Position numbers and translations under genes: made by a program. DNA of 64,000 bases from Aldehydirespirator sp965261105 (lineage in GTDB: Bacteria; Actinomycetota; Acidimicrobiia; Acidimicrobiales; Aldehydirespiratoraceae). The stretch spans positions 2,542,001 to 2,606,000 of the forward strand of contig CBDHCM010000006.1 of assembly GCA_965261105.1 (NCBI GenBank), read 5' to 3'. Below the pieces are notes generated by a model, which saw only the letters and a program-made list of their open reading frames with translations, did no database searches and was not told the DNA's origin. Below are positions 18,740 to 26,638 of this stretch, piece after piece (the first letter of the stretch is position 1; each line of letters opens with the position of its first letter).

Positions 18740-19753
18740 TCAGCCGATCTCCGAGACGGCAACCGGGCGGCCCTCCCGGACCGAGGCCCACGCGGCCTGG
18801 CCCATCACCAGCGGGGCCCGCCCGTCGGCCAGACTCACCGGCGATGGTGCGCCCCGGACCATGGCCGCGAAGGCGTCCCACTCGGCCAGGTACGAAGCGG
18901 TGTAGCGCTCCAGGAAGAAGTACGGCAGCGGCGACCCGTGGGAGCCGTCCGCGCCCCAGTAGAGCGCCGCAGCCTCGGGCCGGTTCTCCGAGGACGCCAT
19001 TCCGCCCGACCCGAACGCCTCCACCCGCTGGTCGTAGCCGTAGACCGCCCGGCGGCTGTTGTCGATGGTGGTGATGGCGCCGCCGGCATGGGTCACCACC
19101 GCCACTGCGGTGTCGAGGTCGCCGGCCTCGCCGATGGCCGGATCGACCCGCACTCCCCCGGTGGCGTACACCTCGACCGCCTCGCTGCCGGTTACGAAAC
19201 GGGCCATGTCGAAGTCGTGGATGGTCATGTCGCAGAAGATCCCGCCCGACACCTGTATGTAGGCGATGGGGGGCGGAGCCGGATCTCGGCTGGAGATGCG
19301 GACCAGGTGCACATCGCCGACGTCGCCCGCGGCCACCCGGTCGCGCACATGGCGATGGGCCGCGTCGAAGCGGCGGTTGAAGCCCACCTGCACCGCGATC
19401 TGAGCTTCGGTGGCCGCCGCGATGCCGCGGTCCACCTCGGCCAGATCCAGAGACAGCGGCTTCTCCACGAAGGCAGGCTTGCCCGCGGCCGCCACCAGCT
19501 CCAACAGGTCAATGTGGGTGTCGGTGGAGCTGCAGATGGCCACCGCGTCCACATCGTCGGCCTCGATCAACTCAGCTGCGCTGGACGCCTGCCGGACGCC
19601 GAAGGTCTCCGCGACGGAGGCGGCCATGTCTGCGGCAACGTCGTAGACAGCGGCAAGGGCCGTGCCCGGGACCCTGCGAGCGACCAGGTCGGCGTGCATG
19701 GAGCCGATGCGCCCGCAGCCCAGCAACCCGATGCGTACTCGTTCACTCACCAT
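18740..19753 (-). CDS. iolG: Inositol 2-dehydrogenase (Gfo/Idh/MocA family)
   Basis: NAD-dependent dehydrogenase that oxidises myo-inositol to scyllo-inosose, the first catabolic step. The 337-residue product has the Rossmann loop GLLGCGRIGSMHA at the N terminus, the family Lys in AFVEKPLSLD (~95), GFNRRFD (~125) and the catalytic DMTIHDFDMARF (~170), a pattern typical of IolG. The ATG at 19753 is preceded by GGAGG at good spacing; a longer form starting further upstream lacks such support. Neighbours iolB, iolD and iolE support the assignment, although a second Gfo/Idh gene at 23240 could share the role. Confidence 0.85.
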   Translation of the reverse strand: MVSERVRIGLLGCGRIGSMHADLVARRVPGTALAAVYDVAADMAASVAETFGVRQASSAAELIEADDVDAVAICSSTDTHIDLLELVAAAGKPAFVEKPLSLDLAEVDRGIAAATEAQIAVQVGFNRRFDAAHRHVRDRVAAGDVGDVHLVRISSRDPAPPPIAYIQVSGGIFCDMTIHDFDMARFVTGSEAVEVYATGGVRVDPAIGEAGDLDTAVAVVTHAGGAITTIDNSRRAVYGYDQRVEAFGSGGMASSENRPEAAALYWGADGSHGSPLPYFFLERYTASYLAEWDAFAAMVRGAPSPVSLADGRAPLVMGQAAWASVREGRPVAVSEIG

Positions 19754-19868
19754 GCCGTGCCTCCTTCCGGTTCCCCGCAACCAGTCCAACCCGAGGGAGC
19801 ATTCGCCCCGCCGCCTCCCATTGCCGGGGGCCTCGCCGATGGGCCGGCCTGCATTGCGGCCGGCGCGC

Positions 19869-20234
19869 TCACCGCGCTTCCGCCTGCCGGCGGGACGCGA
19901 GGCGAGACACGACCCGCCCGTTGCGCACGGCCACGTCGTAGAGGGTGATGGGCTCAGTCGCCGGGAAGCGCAGCGCCTCCCCGGTGCTCAGGTCGAAGCA
20001 GCCGTTGTGCTTGGGGCACTCGATCACGCCATCGAGCACGGCCCGCAACGACGAGGGACGCGGGAACACGATCTCGGGGTCACGGCCCACCACGATGGTG
20101 TCGGTGTGATGGCGCACATGCGACCAGCGCCACAGGGTGGGCGGGCGGAACCACTCCGCCTCAACCAGGCCCACCTCCGTAGCTCGGAGCGAGTCCGCCC
20201 CGGTTAGGCCGTAGTCGCGCACGGTCGCGATCAC
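19869..20234 (-). pseudogene. In-frame chimera: fatty-acid desaturase fragment fused to Rieske ferredoxin C-terminus
   Basis: A 121-codon reading frame made of two unrelated pieces. Residues 1-62 (VRDYGLTGADSL..., WFRPPTLWRWSHVRHHTDTIVVGRDPEI) look like an internal stretch of a membrane fatty-acid desaturase with a histidine box. Residues ~63-121 (VIECPKHNGCFDLSTGEALRFPATEPI) are the second cluster-binding box and tail of a Rieske-type [2Fe-2S] ferredoxin; the first CxH box is absent. Neither half can work as in its family. It probably arose by deletion between two genes. The GTG start overlaps the stop of an upstream micro-ORF, and the first codons repeat that micro-ORF's start. Confidence 0.6.
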
Positions 20235-20311
20235 TGCGGCATCTCCGCGGGCAACAGTTCCAGACCCAATTCTGGCCCGGTGAGGCCGTAGTCGCGCACG
20301 ATCGTCGTCAT
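20206..20311 (-). repeat. Duplicated start region with coupled 26-codon micro-ORF
   Basis: The segment GGCCGTAGTCGCGCAC occurs at about 20207-20222 and again at 20282-20297. On the minus strand each copy encodes VRDYGLTG just after a start codon. The upstream copy forms a micro-ORF (ATG 20311 to TGA 20233-20231; begins MTTIVRDYGLTG, ends AEMPQ). Its ATG overlaps the SDR stop (ATGA) and its TGA overlaps the GTG of the chimeric gene (GTGA), so three reading frames are chained without gaps. Confidence 0.55.
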
Positions 20312-21156
20312 GGCTGCGGTCCCGGCTCAGCCGGCCGGGGACCCAGTTCCGGTCCGGGCAACACCGAGTCGCCCGCGCCGAGCACGGTCTGGTCCCACTC
20401 CACCACCGCGCCGGTCATCATCCCCGACTCCGCCGTGGCCAGATGCACAATGGTGCGAGCAATCTCCGGCGGCTTTATGAGCCGGCCGAAAGGCATCCCG
20501 GCCTCGGCACGCTCCAGCCATCCGTCGGTGGCGCCGTCGAAGGTCCGCTGCACGATGTCCTCGTTGGGGGTGTCCATCCATCCCGGGCACAGCAGGTTCA
20601 CGCGGATCCGGTGCCGCATCAGCGCGAAGGCCAGGTTGCGGGTCATGGCCACCAGAGCACCCTTGGACGTCGCGTACGGCAGCAGCTTCGGTGGACCTCC
20701 CCGGCCCGCGATCGAGCCGATGAGCACGATCGTGCCCTCGACGGCCTCTCGGGCCATGATGCGGGCCACTCCCTGGCTGAGCAGGCCCGGCGCCTTCACG
20801 TTGACGGCCAGTGTTGCGTCCCACAGCTCCGGGGTGGCGTCCCACACCGAGCCCCGATCGGTGATGGCCGCGCAGTTCACGAAGGTGTGACAGGTGCCGA
20901 ATGTCAAGTCGAGAGTCTCGATGACCGCCTCGCACGCGTTGCCCTCCCGGAGGTCCGCGGCCACGAACTCCGCCCGGCATTCAGGCGTTCGCAACGAAGC
21001 CGCGGCAGCCTCTCCCTTGGCCCGGTCCCGGCCGACCAGCATGAGCCCGACCGCCCCCTCCGACACCAATCGCTGCGCCACCGCGTAACCAAGGCCCTGG
21101 GAGCCGCCGGTGACCAGCGCGATTCCACGGAAGAACGAAGGCCGCTGCTCAGTCAT
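20308..21156 (-). CDS. Short-chain dehydrogenase/reductase
   Basis: Classical SDR oxidoreductase, 282 residues. The cofactor loop is VTGGSQGLGYAVA near residue 14, the structural NCAA near 95, the catalytic Ser in LIGSIAGRGG (~150) and Tyr-x3-Lys in LPYATSKGAL (~164-168). The substrate is unknown; its place between iolD and iolG suggests an inositol-derived or sugar-derived alcohol. The ATG at 21156 overlaps the stop of a 48-codon micro-ORF and the gene's own stop overlaps the next micro-ORF's ATG. Confidence 0.8.
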   Translation of the reverse strand: MTEQRPSFFRGIALVTGGSQGLGYAVAQRLVSEGAVGLMLVGRDRAKGEAAAASLRTPECRAEFVAADLREGNACEAVIETLDLTFGTCHTFVNCAAITDRGSVWDATPELWDATLAVNVKAPGLLSQGVARIMAREAVEGTIVLIGSIAGRGGPPKLLPYATSKGALVAMTRNLAFALMRHRIRVNLLCPGWMDTPNEDIVQRTFDGATDGWLERAEAGMPFGRLIKPPEIARTIVHLATAESGMMTGAVVEWDQTVLGAGDSVLPGPELGPRPAEPGPQP

Positions 21157-21334
21157 GCGGCCGCAGCCCCAACCGCGCCAGGCTCAGTCATGCGGCCGCA
21201 ACCCCAACCCCCGGCAGGCTCAGTCATGGGGTCGCAACCCCAACCCCCGGCAAGCTCAGTCATGCGGCCGCAACCCCAACCCCCGGCAAGCTCTCTCACC
21301 GACCCGCGCACCCGACTCCGCACGACATGGTCAC
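21153..21334 (-). repeat. Four-copy ~36-bp repeat with two chained micro-ORFs between iolD and SDR
   Basis: On the minus strand, four copies of a 35-36-base unit lead up to the SDR start. Each begins ATGACTGAGC (or a close variant), which is also the first ten bases of the SDR gene. Two micro-ORFs fill the gap: one of 12 codons from the GTG at 21334 (overlapping the iolD stop) to the TGA at 21298-21296, and one of 48 codons from the GTG at 21299 to the TGA at 21155-21153, which overlaps the SDR ATG. The second encodes four 12-residue units of the form MTELAGGWGCDP. One unit is 35 bases long, which shifts the frame so that the stop lands exactly on the SDR start. Confidence 0.65.
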
Positions 21335-23214
21335 CAGCCCACCCGCTGGGCGGCGCGGCCCGCGTCCATGGCCGTCCTGGCTTCCCTCACCGACGTGCTG
21401 GTGCTCACCTCGGGCACGCCCACCTCCCAGAACGAGCCGCCCTCGGTCCAGCGGTGGGGATGGGTCTTGAGGGCGATCACATAGGTGCGGTCCGCTGCCC
21501 GGGCCCGCTCGATGGCCGACTCGAGCTCCCTGACCGTGGCCACCGTCTCGGCCTCGCAGCCCATGGCGGCCGCGTGGGCCGCGAAGTCCACCGCAACCAG
21601 GCGCTCGGTGCGGCAGTCGGCGAACAGATTGTTGAACGACGCGCCGCCCTGGTTCACCTGAAGCCGGTCGATCACTGAGTAGCCGCCGTTGTCGCAAACG
21701 ACCACGATGAGCTTGTGTCCGGTGAGCACGGTGCTGTAGAGGTCGCTGTTCATCATCAGATAGGAGCCGTCGCCCAGCAGCACCACCACCTCGCGCTCGG
21801 GCATGGCCATCTTGGCCCCCCAGGCACCCGAGATCTCATAGCCCATGCACGAGTAGCCGTACTCGCAGTCGAAGGAGTGGGTTCCCCGGGCCCGCCAGCC
21901 GCTGACCAGCTCCCCCGGCAGGCCGCCGGCCGCGGCGACCACATAGGTGGAGGCGGTGGCGGCCCGGTCCACCGCGCCCACCACCTGCGCGTAGGTCGGC
22001 AGCTCGGCGTGCGGGTCGGACGACCCGTCACCGATGGTCGAGGTGACCGCGACCGGAGCGGCGATCTTGTCGATGTAGGCGTGGTACTGGGCCGTCTCGG
22101 ACGCGGCCCTCGCCGACCAGCCGTCCGGCGCCCGGTAGTCGACCAGTGCTGCGCCGAGTTCGGCCAGTCCCTCCCGGGCGTCGGCCACCAGCGGCAGCGA
22201 CAGGTGCTTGGTGGCGTCGAAGCGGGCCGCATTGAGCCCGATGATCTTCGCGGACTCGTCACCGAACACTGTCCAGGAACCGGTGGTGAAGTCCTGCATC
22301 CTCGTGCCCACGGCCAGTACCACGTCGGCTTCCGCGGCCATGGCGTTGGCCGAGACGCATCCCGTCACCCCGATGGGTCCGCAGTTGAGCGGATGGTGCG
22401 CCGGCAGCGAGGTCCGCCCCGCGGTGGTCTCCACCACGGGGATGGCGTGCGCCTCGGCGAAGGCGGCGAGCTGCTCCTCGGCCAGCGACCAGCGCACCCC
22501 TCCGCCCGCGATGATCAGGGGCCGCTCGGCGCCGGCCAGCGCGGCCGCGGCCCGTCGCAGCTCGCCCGAGTCGGGGCGGGGCCGGCGGATGCGGTGCACC
22601 ATCTCGTCGAAGAACCGCACCGGATAGTCGTAGGCCTGGGCCTGCACGTCCTGTGGCAGAGCGATGAAGGCCGGGCCGCAGTCGCCGGGGTCGAGCATGG
22701 TGTTGACCGCGTGGGGCAGCGACTGCATCACCTGCTCGGGGGTGGTGATGCGGTCCCAGTAGCGCACCACGGCCCGGAAGGCGTCGTTGACGGTGGTGGA
22801 GGGCGCGCCGAAGTGCTCCACCTGCTGCAGCACCGGATCCACGATGCGATGCTCGAACGTGTCGCCGGACAGCAGCAGCAGGGGCAGGCGGTTGGCCAGC
22901 GCAACCGCGGCCGCGGTGACCATGTTGGTGGCGCCCGGTCCGATGGAGCTGGTGGCCACCATGATCCGGCGCCGCTTGGACGCCCTCGCGAATCCGCAGG
23001 CGGCCAGAGCCATGCCCTGCTCGTTCTGGCCCCGCCACGTGGGCAGCCCGTCCTGGGCCTGCTCGAGCTCATGGCCGAGGCAGGTCACGTTGCCGTGGCC
23101 GAATATGGCGAACACGCCCGCGAACAGCGGCACCACCGCACCGTCGACCTCGATGCGCTGGGCCGCCAGGTACCTGACCACCGCCCCCGATGTCGTCAGC
23201 CTGATTGTTTCCAC
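21331..23214 (-). CDS. iolD: 3D-(3,5/4)-trihydroxycyclohexane-1,2-dione hydrolase
   Basis: Thiamin-diphosphate enzyme that opens the ring of the diketone formed by IolE, giving 5-deoxy-glucuronate. The 627-residue product is full length and has the three-domain TPP-enzyme layout: the catalytic Glu in QNEQGMALAACGFARA (~65), the central FAD/NAD-like domain, and the TPP/Mg motif GDGSYLMMNSDLYSTVLTG...DNGGY (~475-505). The GTG start at 23214 is preceded by GGGAGG six bases upstream. It lies 25 bases after the Gfo/Idh gene in the operon. Confidence 0.93.
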   Translation of the reverse strand: METIRLTTSGAVVRYLAAQRIEVDGAVVPLFAGVFAIFGHGNVTCLGHELEQAQDGLPTWRGQNEQGMALAACGFARASKRRRIMVATSSIGPGATNMVTAAAVALANRLPLLLLSGDTFEHRIVDPVLQQVEHFGAPSTTVNDAFRAVVRYWDRITTPEQVMQSLPHAVNTMLDPGDCGPAFIALPQDVQAQAYDYPVRFFDEMVHRIRRPRPDSGELRRAAAALAGAERPLIIAGGGVRWSLAEEQLAAFAEAHAIPVVETTAGRTSLPAHHPLNCGPIGVTGCVSANAMAAEADVVLAVGTRMQDFTTGSWTVFGDESAKIIGLNAARFDATKHLSLPLVADAREGLAELGAALVDYRAPDGWSARAASETAQYHAYIDKIAAPVAVTSTIGDGSSDPHAELPTYAQVVGAVDRAATASTYVVAAAGGLPGELVSGWRARGTHSFDCEYGYSCMGYEISGAWGAKMAMPEREVVVLLGDGSYLMMNSDLYSTVLTGHKLIVVVCDNGGYSVIDRLQVNQGGASFNNLFADCRTERLVAVDFAAHAAAMGCEAETVATVRELESAIERARAADRTYVIALKTHPHRWTEGGSFWEVGVPEVSTSTSVREARTAMDAGRAAQRVGW

Positions 23215-23239
23215 GGGCGGCCTCCCGTCCCCGTCGCTG

Positions 23240-24415
23240 TCAGTCGATTCGCACCGACACCACGTCGGTCCAGGCGCCGGTCTCCCAGCTGCGCAGCAGC
23301 GCGGCCTGCACGCTCACGTAGGCCAGCGCCTGCTCCATCCCCGCGGCGTGCGGACGGCCCTCGGCCGCCGCCGCGAGGAACTCGTGGTCCTGGATCGTCA
23401 CCAAGTCCTCGAATCCGATCGAGTTCGCCTCGCCGGGAACGAAGCCCGCGTGGTACGGGTGGCGTTCGCCGGCATGGACCGTCGCGTAGCCACAGTCTCT
23501 CTCGATCGTCCTGAACAGTTGCATCTGGTTCATCGTCTCGAAGTTCCAGCTCAGCGCGCCGTTGGTTCCGTGCACGTCGAAGGCCATCTGGCTCTGGGGT
23601 CCGACCATGGTCCGGCTGGCCTCGAATGTGCCGCGGCTGCCGTTGGCGAAAACGGCCATCGCCCCGAAGTAGTCCTCATTGGTCACCACCCCGACCGGGT
23701 CGCCGGGCATCCCCCGGTCGTAGTGGGTTCCCGACGCGGACGGCAGCGGCCGCTCCTTGATGAAGGTCTCGCCGGTGCCGACCACCCGCAGGATCGGACC
23801 GTTGAGCATCATCGCCAGGTCGATGGCGTGGCTGAGAATGTCGGTGGAGACGCCATGCCCAGCCTGCTCGAGCAGGAAACGCCAGCTGAGCAGGCCGAGG
23901 GGATCAGCGCCATACACCGAGAAGAAGCGGCCCCGATAGTTGGTGATGGGACCCAGCTCGCCCGCCTCGATCAGGTTGCGGGCGTGCTGCACCAGCGGAA
24001 CAAACCGGTAGTTGTAGCCCACCCCGGTGACGACGCCCGCGTCGCGGCAGGCCTTCTCGGCTCTGGCCGTCTGCTCGGGGGTGCCACCGACCGGCTTCTC
24101 GCAGAACACGTGCCTTCCGGCTGCGGCGGCCGCCTCTACGACTTCGCAGTGCAAGATGTTGGGCGCGCAGATCACGACCACGTCCACGTCGGGGTGGTCG
24201 ACGGCTGCCCGCCAGTCCCCGGTGGTCTGGCGGAAGCCGAACTCGGTCGCGGCCGAGACGCGCCTCTCCTCCAGTGTGTCCGCACACACCGTGAGCTCGG
24301 GCCGGTAGCCGAGGCCCTCGAAGATCATGGGCAGCCTCGCGTAGGAGCGGGCGTGGGCCTGGCCCATCCAACCGAAGCCGATCACAGCCACCCCGAGACG
24401 GCGCCGGGCGCTCAT
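23240..24415 (-). CDS. Gfo/Idh/MocA family oxidoreductase
   Basis: NAD(P)-dependent oxidoreductase, 391 residues from the ATG at 24415 (GAGG just upstream). It has the N-terminal loop VIGFGWMGQAHARSY, the family Lys in HVFCEKPVGG (~95), GVGYNYRF (~125) and the catalytic-region STDILSHAIDLAMML (~190). It is only distantly similar to the iolG in this cluster and longer. Such genes in inositol clusters act on scyllo-inositol, D-chiro-inositol or other isomers (IolW/IolX-type); which one cannot be told here. Confidence 0.8.
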   Translation of the reverse strand: MSARRRLGVAVIGFGWMGQAHARSYARLPMIFEGLGYRPELTVCADTLEERRVSAATEFGFRQTTGDWRAAVDHPDVDVVVICAPNILHCEVVEAAAAAGRHVFCEKPVGGTPEQTARAEKACRDAGVVTGVGYNYRFVPLVQHARNLIEAGELGPITNYRGRFFSVYGADPLGLLSWRFLLEQAGHGVSTDILSHAIDLAMMLNGPILRVVGTGETFIKERPLPSASGTHYDRGMPGDPVGVVTNEDYFGAMAVFANGSRGTFEASRTMVGPQSQMAFDVHGTNGALSWNFETMNQMQLFRTIERDCGYATVHAGERHPYHAGFVPGEANSIGFEDLVTIQDHEFLAAAAEGRPHAAGMEQALAYVSVQAALLRSWETGAWTDVVSVRID

Positions 24416-24473
24416 GGGCCTCTGCCTCGACGGGCGGCCGGGTCGAGTCCGATCAGCGAGGTCGGCGGCGCGG

Positions 24474-25430
24474 TCATGGCGCTCGGCGGCGATCCACGGC
24501 CGGGTCGGCCGCGGCGGCATCCAGGAGGTGCTCGGGCGTCTCGCCGCGCAGCCATTGGGCTGCCTGGCCGAGGGCTTGACTGATGAGGCGCACAGACCCC
24601 GCCGTGGTGGAGGAGGCTACGTGCGGGGTGACGATCACGTCTTCGCGCCCGAGCAGCGGATGACCCGCTGGCAGCGGTTCGGGCTCGGTCACGTCGAGGC
24701 CGGCTCCTGCGATGTGGCCGGACTCGAGGCCGGCGAGCAGCGCTTCGTGATCGATCAACGAGCCCCGGGCACAGTTGACGATGATCACACCCGGCCGCAT
24801 CGCCGAGATGCTCTGGGCATCGACGATGTGGCGTGTCTCTGCGGTCGCGGGCGCGTGGAGCGACACCGCGTCGCTGTGCCGCCACAGTTCGTCGAGGTCC
24901 ACGAGTTCGGCCACGCCCTTGGTGTCAGATGCCTCCAGGTGCGGGTCGTGCACGAGCACCCTCATGCCTATCGCGGCCGCGTAGCGGGCCACGCGCCTGC
25001 CGATGCGCCCGCAACCGACCAGCCCCAGAGTCCGGCCCTCGAGTTCCAGGGCGCAGTGAACCGCACGGTAGTCGCCGAGACCGGCGTGCAGCCTGCCCTC
25101 TGAGCGCTTGATCCGTTTGGACACGGCCAGCAGCAACGCCAGGGCGTGCTCGGCGGTGGACACCGTGGGAGCGTCGGGTGCGTTGCACGCCGCCACTCCG
25201 ACCGCCGCGCACGCAGCAGGATCGACGTTGTCGAAGCCGATGCCGGAGCGGGCCACCACCTTCAGCCGGGGCAGGCGACCGCAGACGGCCGCGTCCCAGG
25301 GCTCGTTGGCGCCCACAATCACACCGTCGGCGTCGGCAAGGTCGTTGGTCAACTCGATGTCGTGCGGAATTGCGACCTCCGGCGGCGGCGGCCGATCGAT
25401 CCAGATGCGCCAGGGCGCCGCGGCGCTCAT
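24474..25430 (-). CDS. 2-hydroxyacid dehydrogenase (phosphoglycerate dehydrogenase-like)
   Basis: 318-residue NAD-dependent D-2-hydroxyacid dehydrogenase. It shows ARSGIGFDNVD (~70), the Rossmann loop GLVGCGRIGRRVA (~150), the substrate Arg in VNCARGSLIDHEAL (~235) and the catalytic His in VTPHVASST (~285). The C-terminal ACT domain of SerA is absent, so glyoxylate/hydroxypyruvate or a sugar acid is a more likely substrate than phosphoglycerate. The ATG overlaps the stop of the truncated kinase (ATGA). Confidence 0.82.
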   Translation of the reverse strand: MSAAAPWRIWIDRPPPPEVAIPHDIELTNDLADADGVIVGANEPWDAAVCGRLPRLKVVARSGIGFDNVDPAACAAVGVAACNAPDAPTVSTAEHALALLLAVSKRIKRSEGRLHAGLGDYRAVHCALELEGRTLGLVGCGRIGRRVARYAAAIGMRVLVHDPHLEASDTKGVAELVDLDELWRHSDAVSLHAPATAETRHIVDAQSISAMRPGVIIVNCARGSLIDHEALLAGLESGHIAGAGLDVTEPEPLPAGHPLLGREDVIVTPHVASSTTAGSVRLISQALGQAAQWLRGETPEHLLDAAAADPAVDRRRAP

Positions 25431-25798
25431 GCCGCCGCCACCTGAGCAGTTCCCGGGTCGGCGCCGGCGAGCACCGCGTCGATCTCGGCGGCGGTGGGCA
25501 TGGCGTCCGAGCAGGCCAAGCGGCCCGCCACGATGGCGCCCGCGGCGTTGGCCCTGGTCACCATCTCCACCGGGTCGAGCCCGGCGAGCAGTCCATCGGC
25601 CAGCGCTCCGCCGAAGGCGTCGCCCGCGCCGAGGCCGCACACGACGTCCACCTTCACCGGCGCAACCGAGGACCGACGCTCGGGCGTGGCCACAAGCACG
25701 CCGTCGGCGCCCATCTTGACCACGGCCAGCTTGACGCCCCGCTCCAGCAGCCGGTCGGCCGCGGTGTATCGAGTCCGGTCATCTGCGGCAGCGGGAAC
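25427..25798 (-). pseudogene. iolC: 5'-truncated PfkB kinase, probably iolC
   Basis: C-terminal ~125 residues of a PfkB-family carbohydrate kinase: TRYTAADRLLERGVKLAVVKMGADGVLV, then the anion-hole/catalytic GLGAGDAFGGALADGLL. A complete IolC has about 320 residues, so some 200 N-terminal codons, including the sugar-binding domain, are missing. The reading frame is open back to the ATPase stop at 25853-25855 and in the same frame, but has no plausible start (only an internal GTG at 25723). Given its neighbours it was most likely 5-dehydro-2-deoxygluconokinase. It looks inactive. Confidence 0.7.
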
Positions 25799-25852
25799 GG
25801 TTCGGGGCCGTTGCCGAGCCGGCGGCGGCGCACAGCCCGAGGCGGGCCATCC

Positions 25853-26638
25853 TCAGCTTGCGCCGGCCCGGGCCAGCTCGTGCTGCAGCTCCTCGAGCTC
25901 GGCGCCGCCGGCCATGAGTTGAGTCAACTCGGACTGGGACAGCTCGTCCTTGGCCCAGTTGCCGAGCGACTGGCCCCGCTGCAGGATCACGAACCGGTCG
26001 CCAACGGGGTAGGCGTGGTTGGGGTTGTGGGTGATGAAGATGACGGCGAGACCCTGATCACGGGCCTCGACGATGCGGCGCAGCACCACCCCTGACTGCT
26101 TGACACCCAGCGCGGAGGTGGGCTCGTCGAGGATCAGCACCCGGGCGCCGAAGTAGCTGGCCCTGGCGATGGCCACCGACTGGCGCTCGCCGCCTGACAG
26201 CGTTCCCACGCTCTGCTCGGTGTCGCGGATGTCGATGCCCATCTTGGCCATCTCGTCCTTGGCGATCATCTTGGCCTTGTCGATGTCGATCTGGCGGACG
26301 GGCCACACGCCCTTCTTCGGCTCCTGGCCGAGGAAGAAGTTCCGCCAAACCGACATCAGGGGGACCATGGCCAGATCCTGGTACACGGTGGCGATGCCCG
26401 CCGACAGCGCCTCGCGGGGGGAGGCGAACCTCACCTTGGAGCCCTCCAGGAGCAGTTCTCCCTCGTCGTGCTGGTGCACGCCCGCAAGGATCTTGATGAA
26501 GGTGGACTTGCCTGCGCCGTTGTCGCCGAGCACGCATGTCACCTCGCCGGGGTTGACAGTCGTGGTGACGCCGGTAAGAGCGATGATGTTGCCATAGAAC
26601 TTCGACAGGTTTCGAAGCTCGAGGAATTCGCTGCTCAT
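25853..26638 (-). CDS. Sugar ABC transporter ATP-binding protein
   Basis: 261-residue single-domain ATPase of the ribose/inositol (RbsA-like half) type. Walker A GDNGAGKSTFIK (~38), the Q-loop region VYQDLAMVPLMSV, signature LSGGERQSVAIARA (~143) and Walker B VLILDEPTSALG (~163), with the H-loop in IFITHNPNHA. It powers import through the adjacent permease, probably of inositol. The ATG at 26638 overlaps the permease stop (ATGA). Confidence 0.92.
   Translation of the reverse strand: MSSEFLELRNLSKFYGNIIALTGVTTTVNPGEVTCVLGDNGAGKSTFIKILAGVHQHDEGELLLEGSKVRFASPREALSAGIATVYQDLAMVPLMSVWRNFFLGQEPKKGVWPVRQIDIDKAKMIAKDEMAKMGIDIRDTEQSVGTLSGGERQSVAIARASYFGARVLILDEPTSALGVKQSGVVLRRIVEARDQGLAVIFITHNPNHAYPVGDRFVILQRGQSLGNWAKDELSQSELTQLMAGGAELEELQHELARAGAS

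Noticed and set aside
16752..18905. 700-codon open frame on the plus strand over iolB and the RmlD-like gene
   Set aside because: No domain matches and no start signal; the opposite strand holds two recognisable genes.
21153..21334. CRISPR-like array
   Set aside because: Units are contiguous, 35-36 bases without spacers, contain start codons and encode a chained frame; no cas genes are near.
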